Notes: generated by a model not told the origin, from the letters alone. DNA of 64,000 nt from Bdellovibrionales bacterium GWA2_49_15 (GCA_001769855.1 MEPP01000008.1:29329-93328); one strand, 5' to 3'. Counted from the stretch's first letter, positions 9,301-18,769 are shown. Numbers and translations: made by a program.

Positions 9301-10023
9301 TTAGAGTGCCAGACCTTGAAAAATCATTTTGGCCGCGAGAATCACAATCAAACTCTTGAAGACCAAGATGAACCATTTATCCGGAAGCTTATGCAAAATC
9401 AAGCTGCCAAGATAATTGCCGACAAAAACCATGGCCATCATCCCGGCGAGTAAAAGCAGATAACGTCCAATGATAAATCCCATAAGTATAAAGGTCGTTA
9501 CCTTGAGCAGGTGGGTGCAAACCTGGCAAGCAGCCTTGGTCGCGACCAAAGTATCTTTACTCCAATTCTCTGAGAGATAAAAGGGCGCGATGAGGGGACC
9601 GGTTGCACCAATAAAAAGTCCAAGAAAAGTTGAGATTCCGCCAACCAAAAACCACTTGGACTTAAATTTTTTCTCGGACCTGGGCAAAGGCACAAAGGTA
9701 ATCACGATAATAAATAATCCCAAGCCAATCTTGTACCATTGATCCGGAATTTTTATGATGAGCTGGGAACCTATGGCCGCACCTAAAATGGCCCCCGCCG
9801 CAAATTGCAGGGCCACCTTGCGGTCAAAAGATTTATAACTGTAAACCACTCTTGAGGCATTGCTGCCAAGTTGAATCAATCCGTGGAAGGGTATCAAAAC
9901 CTGGAGGGGAAAATACTGACCCATCACCGCCAAGAGTAAGATCCCTCCCCCCATCCCAATTGTGCCCGACAAAATTGAAGTTAGGAGGGCGGAGGTTAAC
10001 AAAATAACTGTGGTGGCATCCAT
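9301..10023 (-). CDS. TauE/SafE-family membrane transporter
   Basis: An inner-membrane protein of 240 residues with about eight hydrophobic segments and the glycine-rich N-terminal repeat typical of the TauE/SafE (DUF81) family (SGTIGMGGGILLL). A second, similar internal segment (STFLGLFIGATGPLIAPF) shows the family's inverted-repeat layout. Members export sulfite, sulfonates or other small organic anions; the substrate here is unknown. The ATG overlaps the TGA of the murG-like gene (TGATG), so translation is coupled. Confidence 0.85.
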   Translation of the reverse strand: MDATTVILLTSALLTSILSGTIGMGGGILLLAVMGQYFPLQVLIPFHGLIQLGSNASRVVYSYKSFDRKVALQFAAGAILGAAIGSQLIIKIPDQWYKIGLGLFIIVITFVPLPRSEKKFKSKWFLVGGISTFLGLFIGATGPLIAPFYLSENWSKDTLVATKAACQVCTHLLKVTTFILMGFIIGRYLLLLAGMMAMVFVGNYLGSLILHKLPDKWFILVFKSLIVILAAKMIFQGLAL

Positions 10024-11138
10024 CAGGAAGGCCTTGGGCCTAAAAATTCCAGGTCTATTTTACCCAGTAAAAAATCCAGCCCATTTTGCGGTTGGGCCTG
10101 CGCAGTCTGTCTACGGTTTTTCATAAACTGATCAATAGTTTCAACCAAATTTATTTTTTTAAGCTCACTTTCCTGGAGAATCAGACCACCAATTTTATTC
10201 TTGGCCTCCACCGCATTGAAATATTGTTCATTTTTCTGGGCATGGGGAAGAGGGATAAAAATGCTGGGCCGTCCGATCGCCAGGAGCTCGGAAACGGTTC
10301 CGGCCCCGGCGCGAGAGATAACTACATCGGCACGTTTTAAAATATCGATCATCCCCTCATTGATAAAATCGAAGGTATAGTAGCGATCGTTCTGGAGGGG
10401 ACCGAATTCGGCCAGATAGTTTTTACCCACCTGATGAATAATACGAAATCTATCACACAGCTCTTTGAGATGATTTTTTACCAAGTTATTCAGCAGTAAT
10501 GAGCCGTTGCCACCGCCCGTGACAAAGAGCACAGGGCGGTCCTGCTCTAAAATATTTTTTCCTCTTATCAACAAAGGATTAACAACTTTCGTAAAACAGT
10601 CGCGGCGTAGAGGGTAACCGGAGCACTCCGTTTTACGTTTGCAAAAAAATTGCATGGAGCCTTCAAAAGAAACAAACACCCGATGAGCAAAAAAACCACA
10701 GATACGATTTGCCAAACCGGCACGCGCCGTCTGCTCGTGAATGAAGACCTTGACTCCCAAGAGGCGCCCGGCAATGGCCACGGGGACGGAAACAAAGCCA
10801 CCGGTGGAAAAAACTAAAACCTCTCCCAGCTTCTTGGCATCGAGGATCACTCGACCGGCATCAAAGAGCCCCTTAAAAACGCGGAAAAAATCTTTAAAAT
10901 TCTCCCAGGAAAAATAACGTCGCAACTTTCCGGTGGAAATTTCAAAATACTGAAGCCCCTGCGCCAGGGCCAGCTCCTTCTCGATACCCTGTCTGCTTCC
11001 CACATAACGTATTTCCACGTCAGGGCGTTTTTTTATTTCGCTTATTAAAGTCAGGGCCGGGAGCACATGCCCGCCACTTCCTCCACCTGTGAACAGAATA
11101 ATTTTTTTACCCGAGTTACTTGGTCTTGTTTTAAGCAC
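10023..11138 (-). CDS. MurG-like UDP-GlcNAc glycosyltransferase
   Basis: A GT-B glycosyltransferase of 371 residues starting at GTG with AGGA upstream. The N-terminal TGGGSGGHVLPAL loop is the MurG acceptor-binding signature, and the C-terminal half has the nucleotide-sugar site SRAGAGTVSELLAIGRPSIF. The second glycine motif reads GGGNGS where typical MurG has GGSQGA. MurG adds GlcNAc to lipid I to make lipid II at the inner membrane face. The gene is not next to other division or wall genes here, so it could be the only murG moved from the dcw cluster or a specialised paralogue. Confidence 0.78.
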   Translation of the reverse strand: MLKTRPSNSGKKIILFTGGGSGGHVLPALTLISEIKKRPDVEIRYVGSRQGIEKELALAQGLQYFEISTGKLRRYFSWENFKDFFRVFKGLFDAGRVILDAKKLGEVLVFSTGGFVSVPVAIAGRLLGVKVFIHEQTARAGLANRICGFFAHRVFVSFEGSMQFFCKRKTECSGYPLRRDCFTKVVNPLLIRGKNILEQDRPVLFVTGGGNGSLLLNNLVKNHLKELCDRFRIIHQVGKNYLAEFGPLQNDRYYTFDFINEGMIDILKRADVVISRAGAGTVSELLAIGRPSIFIPLPHAQKNEQYFNAVEAKNKIGGLILQESELKKINLVETIDQFMKNRRQTAQAQPQNGLDFLLGKIDLEFLGPRPS

Positions 11139-11184
11139 CGCAATTTTCCTATATGATGTTAATAAGTATTTTCAAAGGAATTTC

Positions 11185-12702
11185 ATGAGAAGGCAATTTA
11201 CTATTTTCTCAATCATCACGTTTGTTCTCATTTTCGGGGCCGGGACTCTGCTTCATCCCTATTTTTTCTGGGCCTTTATCTTGTTTGGGCCCCTCTACCT
11301 CCTTGGTGTTGTTGACATGTGTTCCACTCATCACTCGATTATCGCCAACTGGCCGATCGGAGGCCGCTTTCGATATTTCATGGAAGTTTTAAGGCCAAAG
11401 ATCTATCAATATTTTGTTGAAAGCGATACTGATGGTGCGCCTATCAGTCGCATCTTTCGCAACGTGGTTTATCAGCGTGCAAAAAAGGCCCTCTCCTCTG
11501 CTCCCTTTGGAACCCAGTTAGATGTCTACCAGGTGGGTTATGAGTGGATTAACCACTCCATCTATCCCTCTTCCTTGAAGGCCATCAAGCCAGACGATCT
11601 CCGCATCACCATTGGTGGCAAAGACTGCACTCAACCCTACAGCGCTTCCATTTACAATATCTCCGCCATGAGCTTTGGTGCGCTCAGCAAGAATGCGGTG
11701 CTGGCCTTGAGCCAGGGCGCCAAGCATGGGGGATTTTATCATAACACCGGCGAAGGCGGTCTTTCTCCCTACCACTTAAAGGGTGGAGGCAATCTGGTTT
11801 GGCAAATAGGCACCGGGTACTTTGGCTGTCGAGACGAGGATGGCAATTTTTGCGAGAAAAATTTCATCGCCCATGCCACCCTTCCCAACGTCAAAATGAT
11901 TGAGCTTAAACTTTCCCAAGGGGCCAAACCCGGGCATGGGGGCATCCTCCCCGCCGGCAAGAATACGCCTGAAATCGCCGCCATCCGAGGCGTGAAACCC
12001 TGGACCACCGTTTACTCACCTTCTAATCACACATCGTTTAATAACTCGGAAGGTCTGCTTAAGTTTGTGGCACGACTCAGAACTCTCTCGGGCGGCAAGC
12101 CCACCGGCTTTAAACTTTGCATCGGCCACTTAAATGAGTTTGAGGATATCTGTAAGGCCATGGTGAAAACCGAAATTTTACCCGACTTCATTACCATTGA
12201 CGGCGGTGAGGGCGGCACAGGAGCGGCCCCATTAGAATTCTCAAATTCAGTAGGAACTCCCCTTCGCGAAGGACTTATTGGTGCCACCAATCTTTTAACT
12301 GCCTATAAGCTGCGCGACAAGCTCAAGGTTATTGCCTCTGGAAAAATTTTAACCGGCTTTGATCTGGTGAAATATATCGCGCTGGGTGCCGATGCCTGTA
12401 ATACCGCACGGGGGATGATGCTGGCCTTAGGTTGTATTCAGGCGATGGAATGCAATAAAAATACCTGCCCGACGGGCGTCGCCACCCAGGATTCAAATTT
12501 GGCAGCAGGGCTTAATGTGCAAGATAAGCACGTCCGGGTGGCCAACTTTCACCACGAGACAGTCGAGGCCGTGGCCGAAATTATCGCCGCCACCGGACTC
12601 TCCCATACGCGAGATCTGCGAAGGCACCATATCTGGCGTCGGGTGACTCCCACCAACGTTCAAAATTATGAGGAAATTTTTCCTTACGCTCAATCACTTT
12701 GA
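11185..12702 (+). CDS. membrane-anchored GltB-like FMN/iron-sulfur protein
   Basis: The ATG at 11185 (AAAGGA upstream) gives 505 residues; a longer frame would overlap the divergent murG-like gene. Two N-terminal transmembrane segments (about residues 5-45) precede a domain like the FMN and 2-oxoglutarate-binding part of glutamate synthase, with ISAMSFGALS, TGEGGLSPYH, KPGHGGILPA and IDGGEGGTGA. The cysteines in CIQAMECNKNTCPTG match the [3Fe-4S] site of that family. There is no glutaminase domain. Such stand-alone GltB-type proteins are common, but their reaction is often unproven, so I do not call it a glutamate synthase. Confidence 0.85.
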   Translation: MRRQFTIFSIITFVLIFGAGTLLHPYFFWAFILFGPLYLLGVVDMCSTHHSIIANWPIGGRFRYFMEVLRPKIYQYFVESDTDGAPISRIFRNVVYQRAKKALSSAPFGTQLDVYQVGYEWINHSIYPSSLKAIKPDDLRITIGGKDCTQPYSASIYNISAMSFGALSKNAVLALSQGAKHGGFYHNTGEGGLSPYHLKGGGNLVWQIGTGYFGCRDEDGNFCEKNFIAHATLPNVKMIELKLSQGAKPGHGGILPAGKNTPEIAAIRGVKPWTTVYSPSNHTSFNNSEGLLKFVARLRTLSGGKPTGFKLCIGHLNEFEDICKAMVKTEILPDFITIDGGEGGTGAAPLEFSNSVGTPLREGLIGATNLLTAYKLRDKLKVIASGKILTGFDLVKYIALGADACNTARGMMLALGCIQAMECNKNTCPTGVATQDSNLAAGLNVQDKHVRVANFHHETVEAVAEIIAATGLSHTRDLRRHHIWRRVTPTNVQNYEEIFPYAQSL

Positions 12703-13956
12703 AAGAAGAAATAAGGAAATACTTGGGAAGAAAGTTATTATCATCAGACCGATCAAAAGGGTAAGCACCAGCGGCATGGTCGCCTTGATCACTTTACCCA
12801 GCGGCTCATTGAAAATACTTGAGGCCACAAATAAATTAATCCCCACCGGCGGCGTCAGATAGCCAATTTCCAAGTTAACGATCATGACGATCCCGAAGTG
12901 AATGGGATTGATCCCGAAGTGGATTGCCATGGGAGTCAAGAGAGGTGCGAGCACCAAAATGGCGCTCATGATATCCATAAAACATCCCACAAGAAGGAGC
13001 AGAATATTCACGCCAATCCAAAAGCTCAATTTAGAGTCGATTAAACCAGAAAGACTTTCAACCATGTTTTGTGGAATTTGCTGATAGGTCATAAATTTAT
13101 TCAAGCTCACGGCCAGGAGCAGAATTAAAAAAAGTGTTCCGAGCATAAGAGCAGTCTCGGAAAAAACTTTGGGTAACTGGTTCACCTTCATTTCCCGATG
13201 AACCAAGAATTCCACAATAAGTGCGTAGACCACGGCCACTCCGGCCGATTCCGTTGCGGTGAAAAACCCGGTATAGATGCCGCCTAAGATAATGACCGGC
13301 ATGAGGAGTGATAAAATTCCCGATTTCACACTGGCCCACAATTCAACTTTATCCCATTTTCCGCGAGCGGCCTTGCCTCCACGCAAAAGGGCAAAAATCA
13401 TGAGAAGAATACTTAAGACAATTCCGGGACCGATTCCCGCTTTAAACAGATCGACGACAGAAACCGAAGCCATGATGGCAAAGATAATCATGGGAATACT
13501 GGGAGGAATGATGATTCCCAACGTTCCGCCTGCGGATAAAAGACCGATGGAAAGATTTTTGTCGTATCCCGCTTTATTTAAGGCAGGATACAGAATGCTT
13601 CCCACCGCAATTAGAGTTACAGGCGAGCTGCCGCTAATAGCAGCAAAGATTGAGCACGACATCACGGCGGCAATGGCCAGTCCCGAAGGAATGGGTGCGG
13701 TGACCGCGCTTGCAAGGCGAATCAGTCGTTTGGCTATCGTTCCTTGAGTCATCAAATTTCCCGCCAACACAAATAACGGGACGGCCAGGAGGACTTCTTT
13801 ATCACCGGCAAAAAAGATATCACCCACAATGACCTTGAGCGATTCGTCCGAGTAAAAATGAAAGCAGTAGGCGGTGACAGAACCGATGATGACAAAGAGC
13901 GGTTGCCCTAAAATTAATAAAAGTAAAACAAGGAGTGCTAAGCCAAGTCCAAGCAT
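12694..13956 (-). CDS. dctM: TRAP transporter large permease DctM
   Basis: A membrane protein of 420 residues with about 12 hydrophobic segments, normal for DctM. Family patterns include VPLFVLAGNLM near the start, SGSSPVTLIAVGSILYPAL, GGTLGIIIPPSIPMI and the C-terminal LEIGYLTPPVGINLFV. It carries the substrate with Na+ across the inner membrane, fed by DctP and paired with DctQ. Its start abuts the end of dctQ. The 3' end overlaps the convergent GltB-like gene by nine bases. Confidence 0.95.
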   Translation of the reverse strand: MLGLGLALLVLLLLILGQPLFVIIGSVTAYCFHFYSDESLKVIVGDIFFAGDKEVLLAVPLFVLAGNLMTQGTIAKRLIRLASAVTAPIPSGLAIAAVMSCSIFAAISGSSPVTLIAVGSILYPALNKAGYDKNLSIGLLSAGGTLGIIIPPSIPMIIFAIMASVSVVDLFKAGIGPGIVLSILLMIFALLRGGKAARGKWDKVELWASVKSGILSLLMPVIILGGIYTGFFTATESAGVAVVYALIVEFLVHREMKVNQLPKVFSETALMLGTLFLILLLAVSLNKFMTYQQIPQNMVESLSGLIDSKLSFWIGVNILLLLVGCFMDIMSAILVLAPLLTPMAIHFGINPIHFGIVMIVNLEIGYLTPPVGINLFVASSIFNEPLGKVIKATMPLVLTLLIGLMIITFFPSISLFLLSK

Positions 13957-14405
13957 TAGGTTGGCTCCCGGGTTATCGAAGGCATCAAATCAGGGACGAA
14001 GGCGTAAACGAAGTTTTTGAAGGCGCTCAAGATAAAGGTCACAGGAATCACGGTCTGAATGATCCACAAAGGCATACTAATGACGGGATTAGTATCTCCC
14101 ATCTCAAAGCTTTCCCGGAGATACATCACTCCGTAGAAACACCCAAAAAAGCAAAAGACCGCTGTCACGAAATGGCGAATTCGATGATAGGCCGGCTGCA
14201 TCTTGAGAGGCCACAGCTTATCGCCAATTTCCGGTCGAAGGTGAGCACCCTTGGAGGTGGCCAGACTGGAACCGATAAAACCGGCCCAAATCATCAGGTA
14301 GACCGCGGCCTTTTGGGCCCAGACCACACTGAAGCTCAGAACCTCTCTAGAAAAGATATCCGCCACGACAAATGCCGTAATGGCCACCATGCAAACCGAA
14401 CCCAA
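13956..14405 (-). CDS. dctQ: TRAP transporter small permease DctQ, start uncertain
   Basis: A four-helix DctQ-type protein. Reading from the first standard start, a TTG at 14405, gives 149 residues but cuts off most of the N-terminal amphipathic region. The same frame stays open upstream and encodes KTLLGFIERAENILG, which looks like the normal DctQ N-terminus. No ATG, GTG or TTG is present there; only an ATA at 14447 (AAGGGAG upstream) and a CTG at 14435 occur. The true start is probably one of these. The gene lies between dctP and dctM and completes the transporter. Confidence 0.85.
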   Translation of the reverse strand: MGSVCMVAITAFVVADIFSREVLSFSVVWAQKAAVYLMIWAGFIGSSLATSKGAHLRPEIGDKLWPLKMQPAYHRIRHFVTAVFCFFGCFYGVMYLRESFEMGDTNPVISMPLWIIQTVIPVTFILSAFKNFVYAFVPDLMPSITREPT

Positions 14406-14443
14406 AATATTTTCGGCCCTTTCTATAAAACCCAGTAATGTCT

Positions 14444-15463
14444 TTATTTTTTGCTCCCTTTCTTCTTGAAGGCCGCTTTACCTTCCAACAGCAAATTATA
14501 AATCTTCTGGGAATCGGCTCCGAGCATTTTTACCACTTCACCATCCAGGCCACGAACCGAATTTTTAAATTCATCGCGCTCTTTGGTGGTCAAAGTGTAG
14601 ACGTTAATCCCCGAAGATTTTAAGACATCCATAAGTTCCAAGCCGAGTGAGCGAACGGACTTACGTGAAGGAGGAGCGAGAAGATTTCCCTCACCCATCA
14701 AGGTTTTACGCTGGGCCTCATTGATGCCATCCCAAAACTTCTTGGAATAAATAACGGCGGCAGGCTGATAGATGTGCTGGGTAACAGTGTAATATTTAAT
14801 GCCGGTTTGCCAGTCAGCGGCAAGAGTGAAAAGGGCGGTGTTGTCAAAGCCCTCGACCACGCCGGTTTGAAGGGCGGACAAAACTTCCGGGATGGCGATC
14901 GGAACAGCGCTGGCGTTTACCTTCTTCCAAAAGGCCAAATGGGTTTGGCTTTCCTGCGAACGAATCTTCACACCACTTAAATCTTTTGCGGTCTTGGCAA
15001 ACTTGGTCTTCAAACCGATGTTTCGCCAGCCATTTTCCGCCCAGGAAACAAAAACCAAACCCTTATCCAGAAAAAGTTTTTTGAATGGTTCGAGCAGGTA
15101 GTTATCCAAAACAAAATCAGCTTCTTCATAGGAGTCAAAGATAAAAGGTATTTCAAGCACATTCATCTCGGTAATGACTGAAGCCAGGGCTGCAGAAGTT
15201 AATCCACCACCTTGAATGCGACCGCGACGAATGTCATTGAGAATCTCCAACTCACCACCGAGTTGCCCTCCAAGATAAACATTGATCTTAAGATCACCTT
15301 TAGATTCAACATCCACTCTCTTCTTAATTTGCTCAAGCGTATCGGCCCAGGGAGTGCCTGACGGGGCGACTGTCCCAAACTTCACCGTCACAACCTTGCC
15401 GAAAGCAACTCCCGACAACATCAGCGCAATAAAAAGCAGTCTCAGTAATTTGCTAAAAAACAT
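14444..15463 (-). CDS. dctP: TRAP transporter periplasmic substrate-binding protein DctP
   Basis: A protein of 339 residues with a signal peptide (residues 1-22, ending SGVAFG) and a DctP-type periplasmic binding domain. Recognisable parts are KFGTVAPSGTPWAD at the mature N-terminus, GRIQGGGLTSAALAS and VKIRSQESQTHLAFWKKVNA. The usual Arg that binds a carboxylate ligand is expected in the KIRSQES region. The ligand is probably an organic acid but cannot be named. It follows the TatT gene by about ten bases. Confidence 0.94.
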   Translation of the reverse strand: MFFSKLLRLLFIALMLSGVAFGKVVTVKFGTVAPSGTPWADTLEQIKKRVDVESKGDLKINVYLGGQLGGELEILNDIRRGRIQGGGLTSAALASVITEMNVLEIPFIFDSYEEADFVLDNYLLEPFKKLFLDKGLVFVSWAENGWRNIGLKTKFAKTAKDLSGVKIRSQESQTHLAFWKKVNASAVPIAIPEVLSALQTGVVEGFDNTALFTLAADWQTGIKYYTVTQHIYQPAAVIYSKKFWDGINEAQRKTLMGEGNLLAPPSRKSVRSLGLELMDVLKSSGINVYTLTTKERDEFKNSVRGLDGEVVKMLGADSQKIYNLLLEGKAAFKKKGSKK

Positions 15464-15473
15464 AGGTCACCCT

Positions 15474-16367
15474 TTAGAAAAGTTCTTCCATTTTTTTAAG
15501 AAGGTTTCTGGCCTTCTCTTGTTCGATCAAGTTCTCAGGAGCGATTTCCTGAATTTTATGGGCATCGGCCTTCAAAACGTAGTTGAGTTTCTCTTCAAAC
15601 AACTTTCGATCGGATTTTTTGGTGGCATAAAGTTCGGCGTAGAGCACATAGGTGCCCAGATAATCTTTTTGCACTTCCAAAGATTTATCGAAATTTTCCT
15701 TGGCCTTGTTCAAATCGCCGCCGGCAAAGGAAGGGGCGATCGCATAGAAGGCACCCCAATAGCGTTGCACGGCCCCATAGAAGAAAGTTGGTTCCAGGGT
15801 ACCGACTCGATTAATCATCTCTTGAATGCGCGATTTAAATTTAAGTTTTGCGGCAATGCCCGAAGCGCTTGCCCATTTTCCAAGATTCACGGCTGACCAA
15901 TAGATGGCTTCAACTTCATTTTTTGTTAGGGTGTCGAGTGCGGCCTCAATCTTGCCGCCTTCTGCCACAACTTTTGTCTTAAAGGCAGGATTGGTGGCCA
16001 TGGCGCGCTCCCCAAAGGTCAGACCCTTTTCCCAGAGAAGTTTCTTCTCTTCAATTTCGCTGGTGTGCCCATCGGCCAAAAGATAATATCCGCGGCAAAG
16101 TCCAACCAGATATTTATAGCTATTCTGATCGGCCTTAGAAAGTGTTTCATAGGCATCAATAAATTTGAGCAAATCTTCTCTCACATATCGTTTGGCCCAA
16201 TGAACACCGGCCTTGGCTTCCAATTCTTTTTTATCTTTATCTGAAAGGGTCACTTGATCGCTCCCTTTTTCCCATCCGCTGGTACGAGAAGTGGCACAGC
16301 CGGCACCAAGAAGCAGCAGTGACAGTAATAAAAAACTCAAAGTTAGCTTGCGAGCACTAAAACCCAT
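15474..16367 (-). CDS. TRAP transporter TatT-component lipoprotein
   Basis: The ATG at 16367 has GGGGGA four bases upstream; a GTG at 16379 would overlap that site. A lipoprotein signal (LLLLGAGC) is followed by a helical TPR-like protein of about 300 residues, matching the TRAP-associated TatT family (TPR-containing extracytoplasmic protein T). TatT proteins assemble as rings that contact DctP and are thought to help ligand delivery in the periplasm. It is the first gene of the TRAP operon. Confidence 0.88.
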   Translation of the reverse strand: MGFSARKLTLSFLLLSLLLLGAGCATSRTSGWEKGSDQVTLSDKDKKELEAKAGVHWAKRYVREDLLKFIDAYETLSKADQNSYKYLVGLCRGYYLLADGHTSEIEEKKLLWEKGLTFGERAMATNPAFKTKVVAEGGKIEAALDTLTKNEVEAIYWSAVNLGKWASASGIAAKLKFKSRIQEMINRVGTLEPTFFYGAVQRYWGAFYAIAPSFAGGDLNKAKENFDKSLEVQKDYLGTYVLYAELYATKKSDRKLFEEKLNYVLKADAHKIQEIAPENLIEQEKARNLLKKMEELF

Positions 16368-16465
16368 AAATCCCCCCACTAAACAATTTTTTGTGCCGTA
16401 CTCTTACATATTTGCCGCAGTTTTAAAACAGAGAGTTAAGAGAATTTTAAGAATGTGTAATTAAT

Positions 16466-18463
16466 TCACGTCAAGAAGGAGTGGGCCAGAAAGGCCATGC
16501 CATAACCAATGAGTCCCATATAAAGGAACATGATGACCGGGAGCACAAATCCCCCCGTTTCACGGGTGACCATGGCCAAGGTCGAGGTGCACTGAAGAGA
16601 AAAAACAAAAAAGAGAAGGAGTGCCCAGACAGTTCCGGTATTAAATACAGGTTGGCCAGTTGTCACATCCACTTCATTCTTTAAACGCTCGCGCAGCGAT
16701 TCTGAGGTCTCATCAACATCACCGAGTGCATACATCGTTCCCATGGAGGAAACAAAAAGCTCGCGGGCTCCGAAGGCCACAAGAATTCCCACTCCCATTT
16801 TCCAGTTCATCCCAATGGGAGTAAGGACCGGTTCGATTCCTTTTCCAATCCGGCCGATCAGAGAATTTTCCAAGGTGAAGCTGGCCACCTCGGCCTCACT
16901 CTTCCCCTCGAGCGTTGACAACTGAGCATCGGTGGGCCGCGGGAAGGTACTCGCCACCCAGAAGACAATGGAAAAAGCTAAAATAATTGTTCCGGCCTTC
17001 ATCAAAAATATCTTTCCTTGCCGCCAGCTATATTTCAAAGCCGTTACCATTGGGGGTCTTTGATAGAGTGGTAAATCCATCAGGAAGCCTGCCCCTTCCC
17101 CTTTAAAAAAGGAGAGGCGCAATAACTTGGCAATGATTAAAGCCGAGGCGCCACCGAGAAAATAGAGGAAGAAAAAACTCAAGGCCTGGAGATTGAAGAT
17201 GCCTAAGACTTTTGTTCCTGGAATAAAGGTTCCGATCAGCAGAATATAAACGGGCAATCGTGCACTACAGGTCATGAGCGGTATGGTCATGATGGTCGCG
17301 ATGCGCTCAAAGCGATTGGGAATAGTTCTAGTTGCCATGATGGCAGGAACGGCGCAAGCCAGTCCGGAAAGATAAGGGAGAAACGACTTTCCCGAAAGGC
17401 CAAAAAAACCCATCATTCGATCAGTGAGAAAAGCGGCGCGCGAGATGTATCCGGATAATTCCAAAAGCGAAAGCAGAAAAAATAAAATGAGAATCTGAGG
17501 CAGAAAGATAATCACCCCGCCAACACCGGCCAAAACACCATCGATGACCAGACTTTTGAGCAGGCCATCGGCCATTACTGAAGAAATCTTGCCGCCGCAC
17601 CAGCCAATCAGCGAATCGATAAGATCCATGATCGGGGCCGACCAGGAATAGATGGCATGAAAAAGAAGATAAAAAATGGCGATGAAAACAAGACTGCCCC
17701 ATAAAGGATGGAGAAGAATTTTATCAACCCGTTCTGTCAGAAGAACTTTAGGGGCCTTTTCATCCGAAAAAATATCATCAAGTATTTTCCGTGCATCTCG
17801 ATGGTATTTCTCCACTTTCGCCAAAAGCTCTCCCTCATGAGAATCATCCACCACGATGAGATGCTCTGAGACCTTTTCGCGACTCAGTTTAAAATAATCG
17901 AGCGCGCGTTTGGTGACGAGAAGTTTCTTGGACGGCTTAGCCGGCTCCGATTTCAAATTTTGGCGTAAAAATTTATCAAGTACTTGAACGTCTCCCTTTA
18001 AAGCGGAAAAGGGCAGCATGTCGACACCCACTCTGTCTTTCAGGATAGCAAGTTTCTCGGGCGGTAAGACTTCTTGTGTGTCGGCCTTATTAATAATGGC
18101 CATGACGGTATGATTTCCACCCAAGAGATCACGCAAATAAAGCAACAGCCCCAGTGAAAACTCCAGGCGATTCATATCTAAAACGAGGGCCACTCCATTG
18201 AAGCTGGAAATTTCCGTGTCCATGCCCAAGATGGCCTTCACCGTCATCGCCTCATCGTAACTGCCGGGCAGCAGTCCATTAATGCCCGGCAGATCCACGA
18301 CTGATATTTTCCGTTCCTCGGATTTGTTGGAAAGCAACTCGCAGGAAGCATTATCAACCGTGATGCCCGAATAATTTGAAACGTGTCTAAATTTTCCGGT
18401 GAGTAAATTATAGATTGATGACTTGCCTGAATTCGGTGGGCCGACTAAAAGAACACTGTCCAC
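16466..18463 (-). CDS. feoB: ferrous iron transporter FeoB
   Basis: An inner-membrane Fe(II) transporter of 665 residues. The N-terminal G domain has G1 GPPNSGKSS, G3 DLPGI and G4 INKAD. Two homologous membrane halves follow, each with the FeoB gate pattern, such as SGLACAVPAIMATRTI and GARELFVSSMG. It is somewhat shorter than the 773-residue E. coli protein, as in many non-enteric species. FeoA is encoded nine bases upstream in the same operon. There is no FeoC gene. Confidence 0.96.
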   Translation of the reverse strand: MDSVLLVGPPNSGKSSIYNLLTGKFRHVSNYSGITVDNASCELLSNKSEERKISVVDLPGINGLLPGSYDEAMTVKAILGMDTEISSFNGVALVLDMNRLEFSLGLLLYLRDLLGGNHTVMAIINKADTQEVLPPEKLAILKDRVGVDMLPFSALKGDVQVLDKFLRQNLKSEPAKPSKKLLVTKRALDYFKLSREKVSEHLIVVDDSHEGELLAKVEKYHRDARKILDDIFSDEKAPKVLLTERVDKILLHPLWGSLVFIAIFYLLFHAIYSWSAPIMDLIDSLIGWCGGKISSVMADGLLKSLVIDGVLAGVGGVIIFLPQILILFFLLSLLELSGYISRAAFLTDRMMGFFGLSGKSFLPYLSGLACAVPAIMATRTIPNRFERIATIMTIPLMTCSARLPVYILLIGTFIPGTKVLGIFNLQALSFFFLYFLGGASALIIAKLLRLSFFKGEGAGFLMDLPLYQRPPMVTALKYSWRQGKIFLMKAGTIILAFSIVFWVASTFPRPTDAQLSTLEGKSEAEVASFTLENSLIGRIGKGIEPVLTPIGMNWKMGVGILVAFGARELFVSSMGTMYALGDVDETSESLRERLKNEVDVTTGQPVFNTGTVWALLLFFVFSLQCTSTLAMVTRETGGFVLPVIMFLYMGLIGYGMAFLAHSFLT

Positions 18464-18472
18464 AATTGCCTC

Positions 18473-18709
18473 TCAATTTTCTTCTAAAATAATTTGGGAG
18501 GCATGTTCGCGTCGAAGGGCTATAAAGTTACTTTTGCCTAGCTTAATGGCCAGTGGGGAACCAAACCACGCACGGCCGATCAGCTCTACATCGTCCCCAG
18601 GTAACACCCCAAGAGCAAGCAGTCTCTCTCGGGAGTCTTCTCCACCTAGAATGTCCTTAATTCTTGCCTTGGTTCGCTTCGGTAAATCTAATAGCGTTCT
18701 TGTTGCCAT
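18473..18709 (-). CDS. feoA: ferrous iron transport protein FeoA
   Basis: A protein of 78 residues with the SH3-like FeoA fold. It shows LGVLPGDDVELI and IKLGKSNFIALRREHASQI, matching FeoA proteins that bind FeoB on the cytoplasmic side. It is the first gene of the feoAB operon, behind a promoter with an inverted repeat. Confidence 0.92.
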   Translation of the reverse strand: MATRTLLDLPKRTKARIKDILGGEDSRERLLALGVLPGDDVELIGRAWFGSPLAIKLGKSNFIALRREHASQIILEEN

Positions 18710-18744
18710 AGTGTGCCTCGCTTGACTCCAAAATACACACAGGT

Positions 18745-18769
18745 GTTTGAGTCGTCAAACTTAATTATA
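18745..18769 (-). promoter_or_regulatory. feoA promoter with inverted-repeat operator
   Basis: On the minus strand a perfect -10 box, TATAAT (18769-18764), is followed by the inverted repeat GTTTGA-CGAC-TCAAAC (18760-18745). The repeat covers the expected transcription start, about 36 bases before the feoA ATG, where a repressor would block initiation. An iron-responsive repressor (Fur or DtxR/MntR type) is the obvious candidate, but the sequence does not match a classic Fur box. No clear -35 box is present. Confidence 0.45.

Noticed and set aside
11185..12702. Complete glutamate synthase large subunit
   Set aside because: No N-terminal glutaminase domain or C-terminal helix domain is present, and two membrane helices start the protein.
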